A DNA stretch of 7,670 nt from contig CAXAHJ010000142.1 of NCBI GenBank assembly GCA_963968595.1, forward strand, positions 1 through 7,670, read 5' to 3'. Of the stretch, positions 1-6,266 are shown piece after piece. Below the pieces are notes generated by a model. That model worked only from the letters and a program-made list of their open reading frames with translations. It ran no database searches and was not told where the DNA came from. The translations under genes and the position numbers were made by a program. This DNA comes from GCA-2730975 sp937893275 (lineage in GTDB: Bacteria > Verrucomicrobiota > Verrucomicrobiia > Opitutales > Seribacteraceae). The stretch's first letter is position 1, and every line of letters begins with the position of its first letter.

Positions 1-63
1 CAACATGAAAAAGCTTGGATAAACCTGCGCATTCCCCAACAGATTGATTTCACCTTACAATGA
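1..63 (+). CDS. Possible 3' end of an upstream gene (partial)
   Basis: Frame 1 is open from the window edge through 20 codons and ends in a TGA at 61-63 that overlaps the tdh start codon as ATGA. Such an overlap is common between translationally coupled genes, and tdh has no visible Shine-Dalgarno sequence of its own, which would fit coupling. The peptide, ending ...QIDFTLQ, matches no family I recognise. A 20-codon open stretch arises often by chance, and frame 2 has a TAA at 20-22 that could instead end an upstream gene. This is a weak call. Confidence 0.2.
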   Translation, partial: QHEKAWINLRIPQQIDFTLQ

Positions 64-1082
64 GAGCCCTAGTAAAAAAAGAACCGGATACCGGCCTATG
101 GCTTCAGGACGTACCCCAACCCGAAGTCAGAGACAATGACGTCCTGATCAAAGTAGATCGCACGGGCATCTGCGGGACTGATCTCCACATATACAACTGG
201 GATGAATGGGCTCAAGAGACCGTTCCCGTCCCCATGGTCGTGGGCCATGAGTTCGTGGGAGAGATTATTGAAACAGGTCGCAACGTCAGGGACTTCAAGG
301 CGGGTGAAATAGTTAGCGGAGAAGGACACGTAGTCTGCGGACATTGCCGCAACTGCATGGCGGGACGAAGACATCTTTGCAACGACACCGCAGGCATCGG
401 AGTAACGCGACCAGGAGCTTTTGCCGAATTCATATCACTTCCGCAAACCAACGTGTGGGCGCATAGCCCGAACATCGATCTCGACGTGGCTTCCATTTTC
501 GACCCCTTCGGCAACGCCACTCACTCTGCCTTGAGCTTTCCCGTGCTTGGGGAGGACGTGCTGATCACAGGAGCCGGTCCAATCGGCATAATGTCCGCCG
601 CCATAGTCAAGCATGCTGGAGCCCGACACGTCGTCATCTCTGACGTAAACCCCTACCGCTTGCAATTGGCGATGAAGATGGGAGTTACTTCCGCAGTAAA
701 CGTAACCGAAAAGTCTATTACCGACATTCAGAAAGAATTAGGAATGGAGGAAGGGTTCGACGTGGGACTTGAGATGAGCGGAAACTCCGGCGCATTCAAC
801 GACATGATAGCCAACATGTGCCATGGCGGTAAGATCGCCCTACTCGGCATTCCAGAGAAAGATATGGTCATCGACTGGAACGCAGTTGTATTCAACATGC
901 TCACAATCAAGGGCATCTACGGCCGTGAAATGTACGAGACTTGGTACAAGATGACAGTGATGCTGCAGAGCGGTCTCGACATCGCGCCCGTCATCACCCA
1001 CCGATTCAAGTTCGATGATTTTCAAAACGGTTTCGAAACAGCCCTCAGTGGGGAAAGCGGCAAAGTTTTATTGGAGTGGTAA
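60..1082 (+). CDS. tdh: L-threonine 3-dehydrogenase
   Basis: This zinc-dependent cytosolic enzyme oxidises L-threonine with NAD+ to 2-amino-3-ketobutyrate, the first step of threonine breakdown to glycine. At 340 residues it is about the length of E. coli Tdh (341). It is a medium-chain alcohol dehydrogenase: the catalytic zinc site is seen as Cys38 (GICGTD) with His63-Glu64 (GHEFVG). The four structural-zinc cysteines are Cys93, Cys96, Cys99 and Cys107, and His90 in GEGH corresponds to the residue linked to threonine specificity. The Rossmann glycine motif GAGPIG is at 171-176, followed by an acidic residue in VISDVN, as expected for NAD. The ATG at 60 gives the standard N-terminus MRALVKK. 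No Shine-Dalgarno sequence is visible, so initiation may depend on an upstream gene. The kbl start follows two bases after the stop. The order tdh-kbl is the reverse of the E. coli kbl-tdh operon. Confidence 0.97.
   Translation: MRALVKKEPDTGLWLQDVPQPEVRDNDVLIKVDRTGICGTDLHIYNWDEWAQETVPVPMVVGHEFVGEIIETGRNVRDFKAGEIVSGEGHVVCGHCRNCMAGRRHLCNDTAGIGVTRPGAFAEFISLPQTNVWAHSPNIDLDVASIFDPFGNATHSALSFPVLGEDVLITGAGPIGIMSAAIVKHAGARHVVISDVNPYRLQLAMKMGVTSAVNVTEKSITDIQKELGMEEGFDVGLEMSGNSGAFNDMIANMCHGGKIALLGIPEKDMVIDWNAVVFNMLTIKGIYGREMYETWYKMTVMLQSGLDIAPVITHRFKFDDFQNGFETALSGESGKVLLEW
1073..1076 (+). promoter_or_regulatory. Ribosome binding site that sets the kbl start
   Basis: GGAG lies inside the last codons of tdh, eight bases before the ATG at 1085. 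This spacing is normal for that ATG and impossible for the upstream in-frame GTG at 1076, which overlaps the site itself. It therefore supports the ATG as the true start and implies that kbl is translated from the same messenger as tdh. Confidence 0.7.
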
Positions 1083-1084
1083 TC

Positions 1085-2275
1085 ATGTACGGGAAGTGCC
1101 GGCAGCAACTGAAGACTGAAATCGACGACATTCGCGCCGCCGGTCTGTACAAGTCCGAGCGCATCATCGACTCCCCCCAGTCCGCCCATGTGGGAGTGGG
1201 GCGTAACGCTCCCGTGCTCAACCTTTGCGCCAACAACTACCTTGGTTTGGCGAACCATCCCGACGTCATCTCGGCGGCCCACGAAGCGCTGGACGAATGG
1301 GGTTATGGTCTCGCCAGCGTACGTTTCATTTGTGGCACACAAACCATACACAAGAAACTGGAGGAAAAGCTGACGACCTTTCTCGGAACGGAGGACACCA
1401 TTCTCTACACCTCCTGCTTCGATGCAAACGGCGGGCTATTCGAAACCCTGCTGGGTCCGGATGATGCCGTGATCTCCGACGAACTCAACCACGCATCAAT
1501 CATCGATGGCGTGCGCCTCTGCAAAGCAGCGCGTTTCCGTTACAAGAACAATGACATGGACGACCTCGAGGCACAGCTTATGGCAGCCAAAGATGCTCGC
1601 CGAAAGCTAATTGTCACCGATGGCGTTTTTTCGATGGACGGCTATCTCGCCAACCTCTCCGCCATCTGCGACCTCGCCGACGAGCACGACGCCTTGGTTA
1701 TGGTAGACGACTCGCATGCCGTCGGCTTCATGGGCAAGCACGGTCGAGGCACCCACGAACACCAAGGAGTCATGGGGCGGATCGACATCCTGACGGGCAC
1801 ACTGGGCAAGGCTCTCGGTGGCGCCAGCGGAGGTTACACTAGCGGACGAGCGGAAATCATCGAATACCTTAGGCAACGCTCGAGACCTTACCTTTTTTCC
1901 AACACCGTAGCGCCTAGCATAGTGGCTGGCTCCATAAAAGCCATCGAACTACTTACAGAATCCACCGAGTTACGTGACCAGCTTGAGGCTAATACCCGTT
2001 TTTTTCGAGAAGAAATATCCAGCAGCGGTTTTGAAATTCTTCAGGGCGAACACCCCATCACTCCCATCATGCTAGACGATGCCCTTCTAGCAAGTAAAGT
2101 AGCCGATGCCATGTTGGAAAAAAACATATATGTCGTTAGCTTCTCGTATCCCGTCGTACCGCAAGGAAAAGCCCGCATACGCACACAAATTTCAGCCGCT
2201 CACACTCAAGCGGACTTGACCTTCGCGATAGAGAAGTTCGCCGAGGTTCGATCTGAACTCGAACTGGATCGCTAA
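1085..2275 (+). CDS. kbl: Glycine C-acetyltransferase (2-amino-3-ketobutyrate CoA ligase)
   Basis: This cytosolic pyridoxal-phosphate enzyme cleaves 2-amino-3-ketobutyrate, the unstable product of Tdh, with CoA to give glycine and acetyl-CoA. It belongs to the alpha-oxoamine synthase family of fold-type I aminotransferases. From the ATG at 1085 the protein has 396 residues (E. coli Kbl has 398), and its N-terminus lines up with the E. coli one residue for residue in MxGxxxQQL. Visible family motifs are the N-terminal CANNYLGLA region, NHASIIDG (His136), DDSHAVG (Asp208 to Gly214) and TGTLGKALGG, where Lys242 is the expected cofactor-binding lysine. The SFSYPVVP and RIRTQISAAHT segments near the C-terminus are also typical. 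Only two bases separate it from the tdh stop, so the two genes form an operon and the labile intermediate can be used at once. A GTG nine bases upstream is in frame but less likely as the start. Confidence 0.97.
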   Translation: MYGKCRQQLKTEIDDIRAAGLYKSERIIDSPQSAHVGVGRNAPVLNLCANNYLGLANHPDVISAAHEALDEWGYGLASVRFICGTQTIHKKLEEKLTTFLGTEDTILYTSCFDANGGLFETLLGPDDAVISDELNHASIIDGVRLCKAARFRYKNNDMDDLEAQLMAAKDARRKLIVTDGVFSMDGYLANLSAICDLADEHDALVMVDDSHAVGFMGKHGRGTHEHQGVMGRIDILTGTLGKALGGASGGYTSGRAEIIEYLRQRSRPYLFSNTVAPSIVAGSIKAIELLTESTELRDQLEANTRFFREEISSSGFEILQGEHPITPIMLDDALLASKVADAMLEKNIYVVSFSYPVVPQGKARIRTQISAAHTQADLTFAIEKFAEVRSELELDR

Positions 2276-2289
2276 TCCTTAAGGCAAAC

Positions 2290-2305
2290 GGTGTTGAATA
2301 ACACC
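2290..2305 (+). other. Short perfect hairpin after kbl
   Basis: GGTGTT and AACACC form a perfect 6-bp stem around a GAAT loop, 15 bases after the kbl stop. The position suits a transcript end or a stabilising 3' stem, but no run of T follows on the + strand, so it is not a standard intrinsic terminator. The rest of this 97-base gap is AT-rich. It holds a -10-like TATAAA at 2348-2353, with no good -35 partner, that could serve trhO. Confidence 0.3.
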
Positions 2306-2372
2306 AAACACGTAAGGCATCGCCAGCATAACGTCTAATAAATCATCTATAAAAGCATTTCGCAATACTCCT

Positions 2373-3293
2373 ATGGAACAAACGATTGCTACCTTTTACC
2401 AATTCGTAGACCTCCCGGACTGCGACAATTTCCGAGAGCTCTTGCAAAAACAATGCATTGAATCCGATGTGCTCGGCACTATAATTCTGGCCACGGAAGG
2501 AATCAACGCCACCATCGCCGGCCCCAAGCAGGGAGTCGATAGCGTGCTGGACTTCATTCGCTCCGACGAGCGGTTAGCCGAAATGCCACATCGGGAATGC
2601 CCCACCGAGCGACTCACTTTCCATAGGTTGCGTATCATCATACGACCGGAGATAGTGACGCTTGGAGACCCATCGGTGAATCCCAACGAAGGAGTCGGTA
2701 AACACATTGCACCTGAAGACTGGAACGAACTCATAAGCGACCCTGAAGTAAAGCTGATCGACACTCGAAACGATTACGAAGTGGAACTGGGAACCTTCAA
2801 GGGAGCCATTGATCCGAAAACCACTGCCTTTGGTGAATGGGACGAATACGTAAAGCAAAACCTCGGTGATTCCAAAAAGCAAAAAGTAGCCATGTTTTGC
2901 ACAGGCGGGATACGATGCGAAAAAGCCTCGGCTCATCTGTTAAAAAATGGCTTCGAACAAGTCTACCACCTGAAGGGCGGCATCTTGAGTTATCTACAAC
3001 ACGTAAAACCGGAGAATAGCCTGTGGGAAGGCGAGTGCTTTGTCTTCGATCACCGAGTATCCGTCGTTCATGGACTGGAAGAGGGAAACGCCGAAATTTG
3101 TTTCGGCTGTCGTTGGCCATTAAAAGGCGAAGAGTTGAAATCTTCAGATTACGAACCAGGAGTTTGTTGCCACCGCTGCGTGACCACTCTTTCCCCCGAA
3201 CGCCGCGCCAGTCTCGAAGAACGCCACCGTCAAGTCGTACTCGCTCGCTTCAAGGACATGAAGCACATCGGGCAGACAATTGCGGAAAAATAA
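2373..3293 (+). CDS. trhO: tRNA uridine(34) hydroxylase, rhodanese-fold (TrhO/YceA)
   Basis: The TrhO family hydroxylates uridine 34 in the anticodon of certain tRNAs using molecular oxygen, giving 5-hydroxyuridine, the precursor of cmo5U or mcmo5U. The 306-residue protein has the family layout. Residues 1-100 are an acylphosphatase-like N-terminal domain with the signature ILATEGINATIAG. A rhodanese domain spans about 123-217 with LIDTRNDYEVELGTF. The active loop is CTGGIRCEKA with Cys176. The C-terminal segment FDHRVSV is followed by a cysteine cluster (Cys243, Cys246, Cys265, Cys266, Cys269) that probably binds a metal. The family was long annotated as a rhodanese-related sulfurtransferase. 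The start at 2373 gives the expected N-terminus; the bases just before it are pyrimidine-rich with no Shine-Dalgarno match. Neighbours are not functionally related, so this is probably its own transcription unit. Confidence 0.95.
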   Translation: MEQTIATFYQFVDLPDCDNFRELLQKQCIESDVLGTIILATEGINATIAGPKQGVDSVLDFIRSDERLAEMPHRECPTERLTFHRLRIIIRPEIVTLGDPSVNPNEGVGKHIAPEDWNELISDPEVKLIDTRNDYEVELGTFKGAIDPKTTAFGEWDEYVKQNLGDSKKQKVAMFCTGGIRCEKASAHLLKNGFEQVYHLKGGILSYLQHVKPENSLWEGECFVFDHRVSVVHGLEEGNAEICFGCRWPLKGEELKSSDYEPGVCCHRCVTTLSPERRASLEERHRQVVLARFKDMKHIGQTIAEK

Positions 3294-3393
3294 TTCCCTA
3301 CTATTCTAGGATAAATACCGCCGCGAATAAGGAATAAACATTGCCACCTCATTTAGACATGGCTGCCATAAATCTTATGAAGTACGACTTAAA

Positions 3394-4833
3394 ATGAATT
3401 ATACGAAAAAACTAATCGGTTCAGTCGTCCTGCTAGGAAAAATCCTCTTCGCCAACTCCGAGACTCCTGCCAACGTCATTTTCTTTCTCTCCGACGACCA
3501 TCGCTTCGATGCGCTCGGTTGCGCAGGTCATCCGATTGTGAAGACGCCCACCATTGATAAATTGGCTGCAGAGGGAACACGCTTCAGCAACGCCTTCGTC
3601 AGCACCTCCATCTGCGCAGCCAGTCGCGCATCCCTATTGACCGGGCTCTACGAAAGAACCCATCTATTCACTTTCGGCACTCCTCCGATCGAGGCCGATC
3701 ATGTCGCCGACAGTTATCCGGCACGGTTACGAATCGCCGGCTACCACACTGGATTCGTGGGCAAGTTCGGCGTGGGGGTCGGCGGGATTGGAACCAAGGG
3801 AATGTTCGACGTATTTAACCCGCTAGGAAGACATCCATACCACAAAAAACAAAAAGACGGCAGTACTCGCCATGTAACCGAGATCGCGGGAGACAAGGCA
3901 ATTGAGTTTCTTAATACCGCCCCGAAGGACAAACCATTCTGCCTTTCCGTCAGCTTCAACGCGGCCCATGCGGAAGACGGGGACAAACGGCCCGGCATCG
4001 GGCACTTCCCTTGGCCAAAGGCTGTGGACGGGCTCTACGACCACATTCCGATTCCGGCTCCGCGACTGGGAGCTTCAAAGATCTTTGAAAGCCAACCCGA
4101 ATTCCTCCGCAAGTCCATGAACCGCAACCGATGGTTTTGGCGTTGGGATACACCTGAAAAGCACCAAATCAACGTCCGAGCCTATTACCGAATGATCACC
4201 GGACTCGATCGCGTCATGGGGCGCGTGCTCGAACAGCTCAAAAAGACTGGTCGCGAAAAGAAAACCGTCGTCATCTTCATGGGAGACAACGGTTACTACC
4301 AAGGCAATCGGGGATTCGCAGGCAAATGGTCCCACTATGATGATTCCTTGCGCGTGCCACTGGTCATTCACGACCCACGAGTTCCCCCTTCTGCTCGAGG
4401 AAAAGTAAACGAGCTTATGGCACTTAACGTCGATATACCCGCCACCATTCTAGCTGCGTCAGGATCGGCGCCTCCCAAGCGTTATCAAGGACGTAACCTA
4501 ATGAATCTCGTCTCGGGCAAGAAACCCAAAACTTGGCGAGACGATACATTCTGCGAACATCTAATGAACAACGCGAACATTCCGAAATGGGAGGGCGTCC
4601 GTGGTTCTCGCTATGCCTACGCGCGTTACTTCGAACAAAACCCGCCGTTCGAATTCCTACACGACTTGAAGGCAGATCCCGACCAACTGAAAAACCTAGC
4701 CGGCGACAAGGCGTACAAGGCAACGCTGGCAGAGATGCGGAAACGTTCCGACCTGTTACGCGACTCCTACGGAGGTCCATTCAAGCCTCGTTCAAGAGGC
4801 CCGAAAAACAAACAGAAGCCGAAAAAGAAATAA
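3394..4833 (+). CDS. Exported S1-family sulfatase
   Basis: This is a formylglycine-dependent sulfatase that hydrolyses sulfate esters, probably on a sulfated glycan. The substrate cannot be read from the sequence. Residues 1 to about 20 look like a signal peptide: lysines at 5-6, a hydrophobic stretch, and LFA before a likely cut, so it should act in the periplasm or outside the cell. The metal-binding pair Asp34-Asp35 sits in FFLSDDHR. The maturation motif is CAASR, with Cys74 as the residue converted to formylglycine (the CxASR version of CxPSR). Further active-site candidates are Lys124 (VGKFG), His192 (AAH), Asp298-Asn299 (MGDNG) and Lys311 (GKWSHYDD). At 479 residues it is a normal length and appears complete. 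The C-terminus is rich in lysine and arginine, a feature I associate with sulfatases of Planctomycetota and Verrucomicrobiota. No sulfatase-maturing enzyme, sulfate transporter or glycoside hydrolase is present nearby. Confidence 0.95.
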   Translation: MNYTKKLIGSVVLLGKILFANSETPANVIFFLSDDHRFDALGCAGHPIVKTPTIDKLAAEGTRFSNAFVSTSICAASRASLLTGLYERTHLFTFGTPPIEADHVADSYPARLRIAGYHTGFVGKFGVGVGGIGTKGMFDVFNPLGRHPYHKKQKDGSTRHVTEIAGDKAIEFLNTAPKDKPFCLSVSFNAAHAEDGDKRPGIGHFPWPKAVDGLYDHIPIPAPRLGASKIFESQPEFLRKSMNRNRWFWRWDTPEKHQINVRAYYRMITGLDRVMGRVLEQLKKTGREKKTVVIFMGDNGYYQGNRGFAGKWSHYDDSLRVPLVIHDPRVPPSARGKVNELMALNVDIPATILAASGSAPPKRYQGRNLMNLVSGKKPKTWRDDTFCEHLMNNANIPKWEGVRGSRYAYARYFEQNPPFEFLHDLKADPDQLKNLAGDKAYKATLAEMRKRSDLLRDSYGGPFKPRSRGPKNKQKPKKK

Positions 4834-4866
4834 GGCGCCGAGAGTCGATTTAGTTGAAACAGGCGA

Positions 4867-5628
4867 ATGAAGGTAGCTTCAATCCAAATTCACAATTCCA
4901 CCGACGCAAAAAAAAACTTAAAGGCGATCGAAAAGGGCCTTGCCCTTGCCGCTAAATTAAGAGTCGATCTCGCATTGTTTCCCGAGTGTGCCCTTACAGG
5001 TTTCGCGGCGAGGTCGGATTTGTCCGAGGACGTGATGCAGCAGGCATTTGGAAGAGCCTTGAAACTCTGTAAAAAACATCGGATCGGAGCCGTAATACCT
5101 ACCTCCATTCGCCAAAAATCCTGTTTCTACAACGGTTCCATCGTCGTGGGAAAAGACGGCGAGGTCATTGAGGTCTTGTGCAAGAGGGGATTAACTCCTG
5201 CCGAGGAATCTTTTTTCTCCATTCCCAAAAAGAAAAAAAGGGTCTTTAGCTTTCAGGGTTTTAGGTTCGCATTGATTTTTTGCCGAGAAATCGAGGACGC
5301 CAAAGAACTTCTCGGGCAAGAGAGCATCGATGCCATCCTATGACCTGGTTACTGGGGCTGGGACGAGGACTGGGAGTGGAATAACAAAGAACCGTGGACA
5401 AGGTTGCTGCAAGAGGTAGCAAGCTTTTGCCGATGCCCGATCATCCAAGCAAACTGTCTTGGAGACAATGCCGTCAAGAACTCGGACGGTTCTACACTAG
5501 GCGGTTCCGTGGCAGTTTCCGAAAAAGGGGAGCTCATCGGTCGTTCGAGCCCCAAGCAAGCCACGCCGCTCTTGGTGACTTTGAATAGAATCGCTGAAAA
5601 GTCGAACACCTCGGGAACCCCGAAATAA
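4867..5628 (+). pseudogene. Nitrilase-superfamily carbon-nitrogen hydrolase interrupted by an in-frame TGA
   Basis: Members of this superfamily hydrolyse amides or nitriles through a Glu-Lys-Cys triad. The first part (158 codons, 4867-5340) starts MKVASIQIHN and contains all three catalytic residues: Glu40 in FPECALTGF, Lys106 in CKRGLTPAEESFF, and Cys139 in FCREIED. It then meets TGA at 5341-5343. The same frame continues at once for 94 codons, PGYWGWDEDWEW... to a TAA at 5626-5628, with the expected second half of the fold: a PIIQANC strand, the GGSVAVSEKGELIG turn and a final LLVTLN strand. Reading through the TGA gives about 253 residues, a usual family length. No frame change is needed, so one base substitution explains the break; TGG to TGA is the simplest. 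The second half has no good start codon. The substrate is unknown. It starts 33 bases after the sulfatase and may share its transcript. A sequencing error, a recent nonsense mutation, or stop-codon readthrough are all possible. Confidence 0.85.
5341..5343 (+). other. In-frame TGA separating the two halves of the nitrilase-like gene
   Basis: The codon falls in the segment ...SIDAIL-TGA-PGYWGW, about 20 residues after the catalytic cysteine. Five TGG codons follow within the next 60 bases, and hydrophobic or aromatic residues are usual before the proline here, so tryptophan is a reasonable original residue. The base after the stop is C, generally a weaker termination context for TGA. Confidence 0.85.
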
Positions 5629-5653
5629 AAGCTTCGACCAATGGGAGAAATCT

Positions 5654-5680
5654 TTCCTTGGCTTATTGATACCAAAGGAA
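5654..5680 (+). other. Hairpin covering the possible ribosome binding site of the zinc-ribbon gene
   Basis: TTCCTTGG at 5654-5661 pairs with CCAA-A-GGAA at 5672-5680, giving eight base pairs with one bulged A and a ten-base loop. The right arm contains AAGGA, the only Shine-Dalgarno-like sequence before the ATG at 5694, though its 14-base spacing is long. The hairpin could lower translation or simply mark the end of the upstream message; no T-run follows. Confidence 0.35.
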
Positions 5681-5693
5681 CACAGTAAGACTT

Positions 5694-6005
5694 ATGAAAT
5701 CATGCCATTTCTGTGCGGAAGAAATACAGGACGAAGCCATTAAGTGCCGATATTGCAATGAGTTCCTTGATCAATCTCGCCGACCGGAAACAAAATGGTA
5801 TTTCACCACTTCCATCGTAGTTATCGCCCTGCTTTCAGTGGGTCCGCTTGCCCTTCCCTTGGTTTGGTTGCATCCGGAATATAAAAGAAGTACCAAAATC
5901 ATTCTGACCATCGGGATCACCATCTTCAGCATTTGGTGTTACTACGTCACCCAAGGTCTCTATCAAGATCTGAAGCAACAGATGAAGGCCTTGGGGCTTC
6001 TTTAG
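5694..6005 (+). CDS. Small zinc-ribbon protein with two membrane segments
   Basis: This 103-residue protein has no known function that I can name. Its N-terminus is a short zinc ribbon: Cys4 and Cys7 (CHFC) and Cys18 and Cys21 (CRYC), with the motif AEEIQDEAIKC between them, seen at the start of many bacterial hypothetical proteins. Two hydrophobic stretches follow at about 35-59 and 66-87, separated by a short charged loop (HPEYKRS). A polar tail, DLKQQMKALGLL, ends the protein. The expected form is a small inner-membrane protein with a cytosolic zinc-binding head. Protein or nucleic-acid binding by the head is only a guess. It follows the nitrilase-like gene by 65 bases, and a hairpin may hide its weak ribosome binding site. 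The zinc-ribbon match and the clear membrane segments make it likely to be a real gene despite its size. Confidence 0.8.
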   Translation: MKSCHFCAEEIQDEAIKCRYCNEFLDQSRRPETKWYFTTSIVVIALLSVGPLALPLVWLHPEYKRSTKIILTIGITIFSIWCYYVTQGLYQDLKQQMKALGLL

Positions 6006-6032
6006 AAAAGGACTTTTACTTTTTCACTTAAC

Positions 6033-6057
6033 GATAGTCGGCTCGGAAGTCGCTATC
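6033..6057 (+). terminator. Terminator-like hairpin after the zinc-ribbon gene
   Basis: GATAG at 6033-6037 and CG at 6039-6040 pair with CG-CTATC at 6051-6057, giving seven base pairs with one bulged T and a ten-base loop. It lies 27 bases after the gene's stop and just before a candidate promoter, a sensible place to end a transcript. The tail is only CTT, without a proper T-run, so termination is uncertain. Confidence 0.25.
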
Positions 6058-6064
6058 CTTGAGC

Positions 6065-6093
6065 TTGCATTCCATTGGGCATTCAGGTATAAG
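6065..6093 (+). promoter_or_regulatory. Candidate sigma-70-type promoter for the helicase gene
   Basis: TTGCAT at 6065-6070 and TATAAG at 6088-6093 are separated by exactly 17 bases. The -10 box matches TATAAT at five of six positions; the -35 matches only the TTG. If used, transcription would begin near base 6100 and leave an untranslated leader of about 167 bases before the helicase start. Confidence 0.4.
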
Positions 6094-6222
6094 CTTTGAT
6101 TTACTTCAGGTGTGGGGAGCGTAAAAAGCTCCAAATCCTAAAGTTGGCAAAACTTCGCATTCCGGCCTTTTCGGTAAGAATGCACAACCACCGCGACTAT
6201 TGCGGTACTTTCTTTTCCACGT

Positions 6223-6255
6223 GTCCGGCGGGTAGAGATTTATAGACCCCCGGAC
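6223..6255 (+). promoter_or_regulatory. Strong stem-loop next to the helicase ribosome binding site
   Basis: GTCCGG-C-GGGT at 6223-6233 pairs with ACCCCCGGAC at 6246-6255, giving ten base pairs, mostly G-C, with one bulged C (6229) and a twelve-base AT-rich loop (6234-6245). The stem ends two bases before the Shine-Dalgarno AGGA and eleven bases before the start codon. It would lie where the 30S subunit binds, so folding could restrict translation until melted by temperature or an RNA helicase. Confidence 0.55.
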
Positions 6256-6256
6256 T

Positions 6257-6260
6257 AGGA
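6257..6260 (+). promoter_or_regulatory. Ribosome binding site of the helicase gene
   Basis: AGGA lies six bases before the ATG at 6267, supporting that start. The site sits against the foot of the preceding stem-loop, so its access probably depends on that structure. Confidence 0.6.
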
Positions 6261-6266
6261 ACAAAA

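Larger units (their letters stand above)
6100..6266 (+). promoter_or_regulatory. Structured 5' leader of the DEAD-box helicase gene
   Basis: This non-coding stretch contains four consecutive potential stem-loops. GGAGC/GCTCC at 6116-6132 has a seven-base loop. GCATTC/GAATGC spans 6157-6183. ACCGC/GCGGT at 6190-6206 is followed by a pyrimidine-rich tract (TACTTTCTTTTCC) that resembles a weak attenuator. The long stem at 6223-6255 is listed separately. There is no convincing open reading frame here on either strand. Long structured leaders are known to control some other DEAD-box helicase genes, often in response to cold or by the helicase itself; whether that applies here is inference. Confidence 0.45.

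Noticed and set aside
1076..1084. GTG start for kbl that would add three residues and overlap tdh
   Set aside because: The ATG at 1085 has a correctly spaced GGAG and aligns exactly with the E. coli Kbl N-terminus; the GTG would overlap that ribosome site.
3023..3337. Open frame on the + strand overlapping the end of trhO in another frame
   Set aside because: It is Arg/Ser-rich without domains and lies inside the conserved C-terminal region of trhO; it is a shadow frame.
3359..3369. Palindrome ATGGCTGCCAT upstream of the sulfatase as an operator
   Set aside because: Five-base arms around one base occur easily by chance and there is no second copy or nearby regulator gene.
5341..5400. Selenocysteine insertion at the in-frame TGA
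   Set aside because: No stable stem-loop of the bacterial SECIS type was found just after the TGA, and the family's catalytic cysteine (Cys139) lies elsewhere and is intact.
5404..5628. The second half of the nitrilase-like gene as an independent gene starting at TTG
   Set aside because: It lacks a ribosome binding site, begins in the middle of the family fold, and its homology starts before this codon, immediately after the TGA.
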